NCBI RefSeq assembly: GCF_014171475.1 | Contig: NZ_CP048817.1 | Location: forward strand, 4,680,501 to 4,744,500 | DNA length: 64,000 nucleotides | Origin: Sphingomonas sp. So64.6b | GTDB lineage: Bacteria > Pseudomonadota > Alphaproteobacteria > Sphingomonadales > Sphingomonadaceae | Reading direction: 5' to 3' | Part shown: in pieces, positions 7,896 to 16,139 of the stretch | Layout: the number at the start of each line of letters is the position of its first letter | Numbering within the stretch: the stretch's first letter is position 1 | Translations under genes and position numbers: made by a program | Notes under the pieces: generated by a model | What the model saw: only the letters and a program-made list of their open reading frames with translations | Told to the model about the DNA's origin: nothing | Databases searched by the model: none

Positions 7896-9779
7896 TCAGG
7901 GTCGCCAAATATAGTTGGGTGTCGCCGTCACTTCCGGCGCCGGGGCGGTCAGCGCCGATCCGCGCTTCGGGTCGGTTGCCGCCGCCTGATCGACAAAGCC
8001 GTAATAGAAGCCGCTTGCGAAGGATGCGCCGCGCTGTTCCACATCGCCGATATTGCCTGCGGTGCCGGACAAAGTGATGTTGTTCTCATATTCGCCAAGG
8101 CCGAGGAATGTCGTGAAAGCGCGGGCGTCGTCGCGCACCACGGTATTCTTGCGCAGTACGGTCAGGTTGCCGACCCGGGCATTGCCCAGCACCTGCGCCT
8201 GATCGGCGACCACCGCATGATCTTCGATCCGCGCAGTCCCGGACACGGTGCCCGACAGGATTCGTGCATAGGGCCCGACATAGGCGCTCGCCGCGACGGT
8301 CGCGCCCGCCGCGACCCAGCCGCCGCCATTGGCATGTTTGTGGCCGCCGGCGAGGATCACCGCGCCGGGCTGATAGTTTTGCGGCATCGCGCCGGTGAAC
8401 TGCACCATCCAGGGATAGCGATAGACCGAATACCAGGGCTGGTCCCAGCGCACTTTCTGCATCGCGGTGGGGGTGGCGATGACGACCAGGAACAGGCCGG
8501 TATCGCCGGACTGGACCGCGATGCTCGTCTGGCCGTCGCTGCCGCGTTGCAGCGCACTATAGCGCGCCTTGCCGTCCGCGCCGACCGCGACCAGGCCGTA
8601 GCGCCAGCCGGAATTGGGTGCGGGAATCGGGCTCGGCTCATCGGCGAGGCCGGGCAGGGTGGCGGTGGCGGATGCGGTCTGGACCACGCCGCGGAAATCG
8701 ACCGAGACGGTCGATGCGCCTGAATCGGGATAGAGCTTGACGATGTTATAACCCCAGCGCTGCGGCGCCCAGGCCGATGGCACCGCGAAGCGCCGGTTGG
8801 CGAGATCGATCGGATCGAGCACCGTCGCCGCCAGAATGCTGCTGTCCGTCGTCTGATCATAGCTGCCGTAATTGGCGCGGTACACCACACCCTGATCGCT
8901 GCCGTCGGGATTGATGTAATCCCAGTTGGCGTTGCGCATCGCCCATTCGCCGAACCGGTCGTTGAGTTGTTCGATCGTCCAGCCCTGATTAGCCATCAGC
9001 ACGGACAGGGGATCGGCGGTTTTTTGTGCCGCGTCGCCCGCCTTGGGCGCCTTGTTCCAGATATCGTTGATCGCGGCGTAGCCGTAGCGGTCCTTGATAT
9101 ATTCCAGGAACTGCCAGTTGCAGTAACGCGTGCGCGTCGACCCGTAATAGAGATGCGGATATTGCTTGAGGAAGATCGAGCAGTGCGTGTTGCTGCGGAA
9201 TTCGGGCAGCTGCGTGGTCATCCAATTGGCGTGGCTCTCGAACAGCCAGCCGGTATAGGGCGAATCCTGCAACCCGCCGGTCATCGTCTGCAGCGCATGA
9301 GTGAATTCATGTGCCAGGCCGAAATGGTCGGCCAGCGCGCCCGGGCCAATCCACATGCCGGGATTGCCATTGCCGTCGGCACCGCCGGTCAGGCCATAGC
9401 TTGGCACGATCGCGATATTGACCTTGTGCTTGGTCGCCGAGCCGCAGAACGGCGCGCGGAAACCGATCGTGTCGATGAAATATTTCCAGGTATATTCCAG
9501 CTGCACTCCGGCCGCATCGGCCATCGGCTGAGCGACGTCGTTATTGTTCCAGCGGAACGCGAAATGCTCCGTCTCATAGCGGATCGGTGGTTGCGCATCG
9601 GACGTCGCCACCGCCGTATAGGCGCCGGGGACACACGCCCCTGCCGAACGCGTCGGCGTTGGCGCCGGTGTGGCCGTGGGGGTCGGTGCCGGCGTGGCGG
9701 TGACGCCGCCACCGCTGCTGCCGCCACACGCCGTGAGAACCACCGCAAGCGCGGGGATCAGTCGCATCGTCCTGTTCAT
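7896..9779 (-). CDS. Svx/AvrXca-like DUF6055 lipoprotein with zincin motif
   Basis: A 627-residue surface or periplasmic lipoprotein: signal MNRTMRLIPALAVVLTAC (lipobox Cys18), then a low-complexity Thr/Pro/Ala linker (about residues 26-44). The catalytic-looking part has HEFTH (His157, Glu158, His161) and Glu181 in FESHANW, spaced as in gluzincin metallopeptidases. The C-terminal 150 residues contain hexapeptide-like turns (GPYARILSGTVSGTARIEDH, VVADQAQVLGNARVGNLTVL) that suggest a left-handed beta-helix. The family includes secreted plant-pathogen proteins Svx and AvrXca, whose activity is not established as far as I know. ATG 9779 is preferred (GAAGG 8 bases upstream). It lies 36 bases after the DUF5695 gene, in the same operon. 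Confidence 0.72.
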   Translation of the reverse strand: MNRTMRLIPALAVVLTACGGSSGGGVTATPAPTPTATPAPTPTRSAGACVPGAYTAVATSDAQPPIRYETEHFAFRWNNNDVAQPMADAAGVQLEYTWKYFIDTIGFRAPFCGSATKHKVNIAIVPSYGLTGGADGNGNPGMWIGPGALADHFGLAHEFTHALQTMTGGLQDSPYTGWLFESHANWMTTQLPEFRSNTHCSIFLKQYPHLYYGSTRTRYCNWQFLEYIKDRYGYAAINDIWNKAPKAGDAAQKTADPLSVLMANQGWTIEQLNDRFGEWAMRNANWDYINPDGSDQGVVYRANYGSYDQTTDSSILAATVLDPIDLANRRFAVPSAWAPQRWGYNIVKLYPDSGASTVSVDFRGVVQTASATATLPGLADEPSPIPAPNSGWRYGLVAVGADGKARYSALQRGSDGQTSIAVQSGDTGLFLVVIATPTAMQKVRWDQPWYSVYRYPWMVQFTGAMPQNYQPGAVILAGGHKHANGGGWVAAGATVAASAYVGPYARILSGTVSGTARIEDHAVVADQAQVLGNARVGNLTVLRKNTVVRDDARAFTTFLGLGEYENNITLSGTAGNIGDVEQRGASFASGFYYGFVDQAAATDPKRGSALTAPAPEVTATPNYIWRP

Positions 9780-9815
9780 GCCACGTGCCTTCAATATCCG
9801 GGGAGATGCGAAAAA

Positions 9816-12572
9816 TCAGTTCGCCTTGAGCGTCACTCGGGTCGGTTGCGCGGAAAGCGGGATGGTGCGGCCACCGCGTTCCTCGACACCCCGGTCGGCG
9901 CTGTAGCGGCGCGCGCCGACGACCGTCGTTTCGACGAACAGCCGCGCGGCCGGTGTCGCAGTGCCGGCGGGGTCGAGCGTCAGCGCGATCGCGCCGGTCT
10001 TCACATCATAGGACGCCGTGGCGATCTTGCCGGATTCGAGCGTCAGCCACACGCCTGCCGGCGCGACGAACAGCCGCGTCCGCGCGCCATCCTTCGGCGC
10101 GATGGAGATCGTGCCGGCATTTTGCGAGACATTGCCGCCGAAACCGAGCCAGCCGAATGTCGGATCCTTGACCAGATAAGTCGCCGCGGTCAGCGCATGG
10201 CCATAGAAACCCATGCCGTAATCGCCGGTATAGGGATCCCATTTCAGCATGTCGGGCGCGGAATGGAACGCGGCCGATGAAAAGCCGGTCTGGTCGATAT
10301 TGGTGATGCCGCCCATCATGCCGCCATAAGCGACGCGAAGCAGGTGGAAATCGGCCGGGTTCTGGCGATAGGCATCGAACAGCGGCACCGCGTTGAGCGT
10401 CGATCCGTAGTGATGGATTTGCCGCTCGATGCGCGGGAATTTGCCGCCGTACAGGAAATCCCAATAGCGCCGCGCATTGCCGTTATAACCCCAATGCGGG
10501 ATGGTCGGGTCATAAGCGAGGATCACTTCGCGCGTGACATCGGCCTGGGGCTGATATCCGAAATAGCGCATCCAGGCATAAACTTCGGCCTGACCGGTCG
10601 AATCCCACGGCATTTCGCTGCCAAAGGGATATTGCAGCGTCTTCCAGTGATCGGCGCGACCCTTCATCAGCCGTTCCATCTCGGCCGCTTCGGTGGTCAG
10701 GCCCTCGCGCTTCAGGTCCTTCAGGATGTCGACGAACACGTCGCCCTCCATCAGCCCGAACTCGGCATAATAAGGCGCGTCGCGCATCATCGCGACGGTC
10801 GTCATGTACGCATGGTCGAGATACCAGCGCCAGCTCTGCGTCCTGACCAGGCCGGGATGGTTGCGCGCCAGCCGGTACAGCACCCAATGGCCGATCGCGA
10901 CATGCGGATAATTATAGGCGCGGCCGAGATCGCCGGCGTCTTTTTTCGACCAGGATGTCCAGCTCTTCCAATTGACCGACTTGTCGTAATAATCGGGAAA
11001 TTCGGCCGGGTCGTAATAAAAGATGCTCTTCCGCACCGCGCCCGCGTGCGGTCCGTCGGCGACTTGCAGCTTGCCGACCACGGTCTCGTTGACCAGCCGT
11101 TCGAGCTTTGCGACTTCGTCCGCGTCGGGATTGTCGAGCTGCTTCATCATCGCCGCGACCCAGGCCCCGCCGCCGCCCTCGTCGCTCATCCCCGCGATCC
11201 ACACACGGGGTTCCTGCGTCACGATCTTGCCGGCGTCACGATCATAGGTGAGGATCGCGGGCGCTCGCTTGAACGGGTCGCTCTTGTCGTCGAACCATTG
11301 TTTGGTGGTTGAGAAGCGGCCGATATCGGCCATCGTCTGCTCAAGCGGCTTGGTGACGAAATAACTTACCGTCTGCACGCTGCCATCGGCATAGGTGATC
11401 GACAGGCGTGCACGGCCGAAATCGCGACCGCGGATGGTGTAGCGGCGCCAGCCCTTTACCAAACCCGCGGCGGTCGCGGTCAGCGCGCCGGCCGGCCAGC
11501 TCTCGACCTTGGTCACTGGTTGCGCACTGTTGAGGAACAGGCTCGCTTCCTGATCGGTCGGCACGACATAGCCGGGAATGCCGACCGCGACCGGGCGCTT
11601 GTTGGCGGTCAGCGTGGTTTCGATCGCGCGGATCGATGGCGACTGGACGAAACGCACGCCGACGGTACGGCTCGCGCCGGGCGCCAGCGTGAAGCTGGTC
11701 GGCGCGTTCCACTGTTCACTGGCGTCCTTCCACTCCTTTTCGGCGAAACCCTTGCTCGCCACGGTCCAGTCGTAGAATCCTTCGGAAGTCTGGCCGCGAT
11801 CGCTCTTGTCGGTGAAGATGTCGCCCTTCGGCGCATGGCGGTCCTGCAGGATCGGACGATAGGCCTCGAGCGGAGTGCCGCGTTCGGGCACGACGAGCAG
11901 CGCGGGACCCTTGCCGTTCAGGCGGGTGACCTGGAGATAGCCCGCGTCACGGCCGATATAGGGATCGACAAAGCTCGCCTGGATATGCGCCTGTTCCAGG
12001 CTGCGTTCGGTGATGATGTTGTCGAACACCATCGGCATGCCGAGCCCGCCGATCTCGATCGGCTGAGTCGACCGGTTGACCAGCGTGAAGCGCAGCGCGA
12101 GCACGCCGCCGACATTGACCCAGCGGCGTTCGACCGTGACCGGCACCCCGCCCATCGACGCGGTGATGTCGGCGGCGGCGATCGTTCCGGCGCTGGCCGG
12201 CAATGCGCGGATCGGCTTGCGCGCACGCTGCGAGGCATAATCCCGCCACTCGCCGCCGGCCGAGCGCAGTCGCAGGTGCAGATCGCCGAGATGGACATAA
12301 CCATCGCCCTGACGCTCGGCTTCGCGGCCGCCCGGGACATAGTCGAACCCGGGCTCGGCTGCCGGCGACAGCCGTGCCAGCGTGCCGGTGTCGCTGCGCA
12401 ACGCGATGCGGAAGGCGCCGACCGAGAAGGGTTGGGTCGCGATCGGTTTGTAGACTGGCTTTGGTTTCGCCTGCTCCTGCGCGGCGATCGCGGTGGTGAC
12501 CAGCCCGGTGGCAGTGACGCCCGCCAGAACCAGCGCGGCGGCGAAGAGAAGTCTGGAGTTGGACATGGTCAT
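9816..12572 (-). CDS. Exported DUF5695 protein (copy 1)
   Basis: About 918 residues with a signal peptide (SRLLFAAALVLAGVTATGLVTTAIAA). DUF5695 proteins are large, uncharacterised and probably carbohydrate-active: an N-terminal beta-rich half, then a helical half that looks like an (alpha/alpha) toroid (AYNYPHVAIGHWVLYRLARN, PYYAEFGLMEGDVF, PFGSEMPWDSTGQAEVYAWM, YGYQPQ-like turns). Start at 12572 lies one base after the stop of the upstream peptidase (TGAGATG); ATG 12566 is also possible. A paralogue of almost the same length is at 31929-34682. Placement between a prolyl peptidase and an Svx-like protein suggests work on glycoprotein or glycan substrates. Reaction unknown. Confidence 0.8.
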   Translation of the reverse strand: MTMSNSRLLFAAALVLAGVTATGLVTTAIAAQEQAKPKPVYKPIATQPFSVGAFRIALRSDTGTLARLSPAAEPGFDYVPGGREAERQGDGYVHLGDLHLRLRSAGGEWRDYASQRARKPIRALPASAGTIAAADITASMGGVPVTVERRWVNVGGVLALRFTLVNRSTQPIEIGGLGMPMVFDNIITERSLEQAHIQASFVDPYIGRDAGYLQVTRLNGKGPALLVVPERGTPLEAYRPILQDRHAPKGDIFTDKSDRGQTSEGFYDWTVASKGFAEKEWKDASEQWNAPTSFTLAPGASRTVGVRFVQSPSIRAIETTLTANKRPVAVGIPGYVVPTDQEASLFLNSAQPVTKVESWPAGALTATAAGLVKGWRRYTIRGRDFGRARLSITYADGSVQTVSYFVTKPLEQTMADIGRFSTTKQWFDDKSDPFKRAPAILTYDRDAGKIVTQEPRVWIAGMSDEGGGGAWVAAMMKQLDNPDADEVAKLERLVNETVVGKLQVADGPHAGAVRKSIFYYDPAEFPDYYDKSVNWKSWTSWSKKDAGDLGRAYNYPHVAIGHWVLYRLARNHPGLVRTQSWRWYLDHAYMTTVAMMRDAPYYAEFGLMEGDVFVDILKDLKREGLTTEAAEMERLMKGRADHWKTLQYPFGSEMPWDSTGQAEVYAWMRYFGYQPQADVTREVILAYDPTIPHWGYNGNARRYWDFLYGGKFPRIERQIHHYGSTLNAVPLFDAYRQNPADFHLLRVAYGGMMGGITNIDQTGFSSAAFHSAPDMLKWDPYTGDYGMGFYGHALTAATYLVKDPTFGWLGFGGNVSQNAGTISIAPKDGARTRLFVAPAGVWLTLESGKIATASYDVKTGAIALTLDPAGTATPAARLFVETTVVGARRYSADRGVEERGGRTIPLSAQPTRVTLKAN

Positions 12573-12573
12573 C

Positions 12574-15027
12574 TCACTGGATCGAAGTGCTGGGGATCGA
12601 AGTGCTGGGGATCGAACTGCTGGGGATCGCGCTGCCGGGGGTCGAGGTGCTGGCATCGGCTGGAACGGGCGTCAGCGGCAGCAGCGCCGGCGGCGCCTCA
12701 TCGAGCAGGTTGCGGGTGAAATAGTCGCGCAGCTTGCGCCAGAAAAAGGGCTGGGCGACGCGGTGCGTGGTGTTGGGCAGGATCACCAGGTCGACATCGC
12801 GCTTCGCCTGGATCAGCGCATTGGCGAGCCGGAAGCTTTCGGTCACGGGCACGTTATCGTCGATATCGCCATGGATCAGCAGCAATTTGCCTTGCAGATT
12901 GGCGGCGACCGACATGTTGGAGTTGCGCTCCCATGTTGCGACATCGGCAACGCCCATCGACACTTCGGGCCACCATGCCTTGTCGAGCCGCAAATCGTGA
13001 TTGCCCGAGGAGGATACCGCGACCTTGAAGAAGGTGGGGCGGCGCAGGATGAAGCGCGCGGCGTCATAACCACCCGCCGAGCCGCCATAGACGCCGACCC
13101 TGTTGGTATCGATATAGGGATAGCGCGCCGCCATCTGGCGGATCATCGTGATATGGTCGTCGATCCCGACTTCACCGAGATTCTGATACGCGGGCAGGCG
13201 GAATGCCTGGCCGCGCCGCGACGTGCCGCGCCCGTCGATCATCACGACGATCGCGCCGAGTTGCGCGACGCTGTTGGCGTTGGCCGAAACGGTCTCGTCC
13301 CAGCTGGTCGGCACTTGAGTGGTGGTCGGACCGGTATAGACGCTGTCGATCACCGGATAGCGTCGCGCCGGATCGAACCGGGCGGGGCGGTAGATCATGC
13401 CATAGATCGGTGTCGTGCCATCCGCCGCCACACCCTTGAACAGTTCGGGCGCGGTATAGCCGCTGGCGATCAGCGCGGTCGGATCGGCGCGGCCCAGTTC
13501 GCGGATGATGCGGCCGTCATTGGTGTCGCGCACCACCGTGCGGGTCGCTATGGTCGGGCTCGACATCGCGTCGATCGCGAAGCGGCCATCGGGCGACACG
13601 CTGATCTCATGCTCAAGCGGTTCGGGGGTCAGCAGGACCGGTGCGCTGCCATCCATCGTCACGCGGTACAGCGCACGCCAATAGGGATTGCGATCACGCT
13701 CGCGTCCGACACCGGTGAGCAGGATCGACCGGCGCTGTGCATCGACATGCTCGATCGACAGCACTTCCCAGTCGCCGCGTGTGAGCGGAGCGCCGCCATC
13801 GGGGGCATCCGGCGTGACCAGATAAAGCTGTGCCCAGCCGGATCGCTCCGACACGGCAAGCTCGCCGCCCAGTTCGGGCGCGGGCTGAATGAAGCTGGAG
13901 GTGACGGTGACGATCGGTTTTGTCGCTTCGCGCGCGGTGACCATAGCCGCGCCGGTTTTCGCATCGATCGAGTAGACGACTTGCTGTCCGTAACCGCGCT
14001 CGGTCCACATCAGCCGGCCCTTGTCGCCCGACCAGCCCATATCGGGTTCGGCCGGGTAAAGCAGCGCTTCGGACGGGACCGCGACCGGTATGATCTTCGC
14101 CTTACGCTTCTTCAGCGCGCGCTCGACATCGATGATCAGCCGATCGGCCATGGGCAGTTTTTCCGCGCCGGCGAGCGGATAGATATAGCTGAAGCTGCGC
14201 GGGTAGAAACTGCCCGGCGGGTTCTCCTGCGTCATCGACAGTTTCGCGACGCCGCGCGTGTCGAGCCGCCAGGTCATGATTTGTCGGCTGTCGGGCGACC
14301 AGCGCACCGACACCGGCATGACCGGATCCTCGGTGCCCTGTTTCAGGATATCGGGCAATTGCGGGATGCTGCGGCCATAGGGCTGCTCGCGCGTGCCGTC
14401 CCTGGTCAGTGCGGTTTCGCGGCCGCTTTTGACGTCGACCGCGAACAGGTTGAAATTGCGCGCGACGATGCGGAAACGGCCATCGGGTGACAGGCCGGTC
14501 TCGCCATCGGGGTCGCCGGTCGCCGCTTCACTCAGCGCTCCGTTGGCATCGAGTGCCCAGCGCTTGTCGAACGCGCCGAATTTCAGCACGCCGCTGCCTG
14601 GGTCGAATTCGGGCTTTTCGATATGCAGCGTCGCGGCGACCACTGGTTTGGCCGCGGCCTTGCCGAGCAGATTCGCCAGCACGGCCTCGGTTACGATCGT
14701 GCGGGGGGCGCCGGTGGTGAGGTCGAGATAGTCGATCTGGCGTGCGGCCGCCGGACCGCCGCGATAGATCACTCCCTTGCCGTCGGCGACGAAGCGCGCC
14801 TGAAGGTCGCGATTGCCGATCAGCGTGTTGAGGTAGGCGCCGAGATAGTCGTCCGCCTTCTGATAACGCGCGACGATCGACGCCGGTGCGGAAGGTTGTG
14901 CGACTGCCGTAATAGGGGCGGACGTGGTAGGCGCGGACGTAGTAGGGGCGGGCTGGGCGACGCCGGGGACAGCGCACAGCATCAGACAGGTTGCGAGGGT
15001 CAATTGCGCCAAGGGGTGCCGCATCAT
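12574..15027 (-). CDS. Exported S9-family prolyl oligopeptidase / dipeptidyl peptidase IV-like
   Basis: About 817 residues with signal peptide (MRHPLAQLTLATCLMLCAVPGVAQ). A beta-propeller N-terminal half (repeated SPDGRF and SPDSRQ blades) precedes an alpha/beta-hydrolase domain. The serine nucleophile lies in GGSAGGYDAARF near residue 649, Asp in HGDIDDNVPVTES near 720 and His in PNTTHR near 754. The family cleaves after proline, mostly from peptide N-termini. The C-terminal tail is a run of PSTSI-type repeats encoded by 15-base tandem repeats. I chose ATG 15027 because it gives the signal peptide; the open frame extends to 15303 across the regulator promoter. First gene of the minus-strand operon and divergent from the GntR gene. 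Attack on proline-rich cell-wall protein fits the locus. Confidence 0.85.
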   Translation of the reverse strand: MMRHPLAQLTLATCLMLCAVPGVAQPAPTTSAPTTSAPITAVAQPSAPASIVARYQKADDYLGAYLNTLIGNRDLQARFVADGKGVIYRGGPAAARQIDYLDLTTGAPRTIVTEAVLANLLGKAAAKPVVAATLHIEKPEFDPGSGVLKFGAFDKRWALDANGALSEAATGDPDGETGLSPDGRFRIVARNFNLFAVDVKSGRETALTRDGTREQPYGRSIPQLPDILKQGTEDPVMPVSVRWSPDSRQIMTWRLDTRGVAKLSMTQENPPGSFYPRSFSYIYPLAGAEKLPMADRLIIDVERALKKRKAKIIPVAVPSEALLYPAEPDMGWSGDKGRLMWTERGYGQQVVYSIDAKTGAAMVTAREATKPIVTVTSSFIQPAPELGGELAVSERSGWAQLYLVTPDAPDGGAPLTRGDWEVLSIEHVDAQRRSILLTGVGRERDRNPYWRALYRVTMDGSAPVLLTPEPLEHEISVSPDGRFAIDAMSSPTIATRTVVRDTNDGRIIRELGRADPTALIASGYTAPELFKGVAADGTTPIYGMIYRPARFDPARRYPVIDSVYTGPTTTQVPTSWDETVSANANSVAQLGAIVVMIDGRGTSRRGQAFRLPAYQNLGEVGIDDHITMIRQMAARYPYIDTNRVGVYGGSAGGYDAARFILRRPTFFKVAVSSSGNHDLRLDKAWWPEVSMGVADVATWERNSNMSVAANLQGKLLLIHGDIDDNVPVTESFRLANALIQAKRDVDLVILPNTTHRVAQPFFWRKLRDYFTRNLLDEAPPALLPLTPVPADASTSTPGSAIPSSSIPSTSIPSTSIQ
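12580..12654. repeat. Five tandem 15-base repeats in the peptidase 3' end
   Basis: Units at 12580, 12595, 12610, 12625 and 12640; the first two are identical (GATCGAAGTGCTGGG), the third differs at 1 base, the fourth and fifth at more. In frame they encode the peptidase's Ser/Pro/Thr/Ile-rich tail. The array ends just before the stop that couples to the DUF5695 start, so copy-number change would alter only the tail. Confidence 0.9.
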
Positions 15028-15149
15028 CAACGCCGCTTGGCGGTCTTGCCGATCGGCGGGACCACGCTTCGAAAATGCGAAAATTTCTGCTGTCTCACCG
15101 TTCACCCCTTTCGGCCGCGTTACACCAGTCGAATATGATCGCGTCAAGA

Positions 15150-15163
15150 ATATTATACGATAT
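15150..15163. promoter_or_regulatory. Candidate GntR operator in the regulator/peptidase divergent promoter
   Basis: ATATTATACGATAT matches the repeated 14-mer ATCGTATACGGTAT (25147, 37932) at 11 of 14 positions. TCAGACTAAAGG follows at 15168-15179; similar TCAGAC elements occur before the transporter (19168) and the dehydrogenase (21539). The site would serve both the regulator (autoregulation) and the peptidase operon. Confidence 0.5.
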
Positions 15164-15231
15164 ATGCTCAGACTAAAGGCTCTGGCTTTACCGACGCGCT
15201 TAACTACAAGGCTTGGGCAGAGAGGGTAGCG

Positions 15232-15978
15232 ATGAACGATTATGTCTCGGACCAGAAATTCAAGCTCCTCCCGGCGGGAGGGCGTAGCGGTCGACGCATG
15301 CATGGATCACTGGCGCAGCAACTGGCCGTCCAGATCCTGAAAGGCGAACTGCCCGAGGGGCATCTGTTCCCCGGCGAGATCGAATTCAGCGAACAGCTCG
15401 GCATCTCGCGGTCCGCATTGCGCGAAGCCTTTCGCATCCTTGCCGCCAAGGGACTGGTCGATAGTCGCCCCAAGGCGGGTACGCGGGTCAAGATGCGACG
15501 CCAATGGAGCCTGCTCGATCCCGACCTGCTCGCCTGGCAATTCGAGGCAGAGCCGACGTTGCAGTTTTTGCGCGACCTGTTCGAATTGCGCATGATGATC
15601 GAGCCGGCGGCGGCGGCCATCGCGGCCGAGCGCCGCACCGACGCGCAGGTCGCCGATATGGACGAGGCGTTGCAGGTCATGGGCCAGCACGGCCTGACCA
15701 CCGAAGTCGGACGCCTTGCCGATCAGCGTTTCCACACCGTGATGCTCGAGGCGACACGCAACGAAGCCGTGATCGCGCTGGCCAGCACGATCATGGCGGC
15801 GATCGCCTGGACGACGATCTTCAAGCAGCGCAACGGGGTATTGCCGCGTGACCCCATGCCCGAGCATCGCGCGCTGCACGATGCGATCGCGCAAGGCAGC
15901 GCGGCGGCGGCCGAAGCCGCGATGCGCGAACTGGTCCGGCTCGCGCTCGTCGACACCGAGATATCGATGCGCGAGTGA
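15232..15978 (+). CDS. GntR family transcriptional regulator, FCD (FadR) subfamily
   Basis: A 248-residue regulator. The winged helix is at about residues 25-90 (LAQQLAVQILKGELPEGHLF, EFSEQLGISRSALREAFRIL, LVDSRPKAGTRV). The C-terminal FCD domain begins at LRDLFELRMMIEPAAAAIAA and holds conserved His/Asp/Arg positions (DQRFHTVMLEATRN, EHRALHDAI) that bind metal and acid ligands in this subfamily. Strong GAGAGGG site before ATG 15232. It faces the peptidase operon and precedes the aldonate-pathway genes. It is the best candidate for recognising the GTATAC-containing operators scattered over the window; sugar-acid intermediates are typical ligands of such proteins, so an aldonate or keto-deoxy-aldonate inducer is plausible. 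Confidence 0.9.
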   Translation: MNDYVSDQKFKLLPAGGRSGRRMHGSLAQQLAVQILKGELPEGHLFPGEIEFSEQLGISRSALREAFRILAAKGLVDSRPKAGTRVKMRRQWSLLDPDLLAWQFEAEPTLQFLRDLFELRMMIEPAAAAIAAERRTDAQVADMDEALQVMGQHGLTTEVGRLADQRFHTVMLEATRNEAVIALASTIMAAIAWTTIFKQRNGVLPRDPMPEHRALHDAIAQGSAAAAEAAMRELVRLALVDTEISMRE

Positions 15979-16020
15979 GCAGGGTTAGGAGCTGGATCGG
16001 CCTCGAAGTGGGTTGATCCA

Positions 16021-16117
16021 CTCTTCCGTTCGGGCTGAGCTTGTCGAAGCCCTGTTCTCTCTTGCGGCAGATGCAGCAAAGAAGAACCCTTCGACAAGCT
16101 CAGGGCGAACGGAAGAG
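16021..16117. repeat. Large inverted repeat between convergent genes, probable bidirectional terminator
   Basis: Arms at 16021-16058 and 16083-16117 are near-perfect reverse complements, with cores TGAGCTTGTCGAAG and CTTCGACAAGCTCAG, separated by about 25 bases. It fills the space between the ends of the GntR gene (15978) and the aldonate dehydratase gene (16140), so transcripts from both sides would form a long hairpin. Elements with this core are dispersed in many sphingomonad genomes (recalled, not checked). Confidence 0.8.
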
Positions 16118-16139
16118 GGTGTTTCCACCCGAACCGATG

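Noticed and set aside
8967..10280. Plus-strand open frame of over 430 codons
   Set aside because: It crosses two real minus-strand genes and has no conserved motif; shadow of the DUF6055 and DUF5695 genes.
12580..12654. Possible CRISPR or regulatory repeat array
   Set aside because: The 15-base units are contiguous with no spacers and remain in the coding frame of the peptidase tail; it is a minisatellite.
12493..14490. Plus-strand open frame of 665 codons opposite the S9 peptidase
   Set aside because: Composition (His/Arg/Asp-rich) and complete overlap with a gene having a clear catalytic triad mark it as an antisense shadow.
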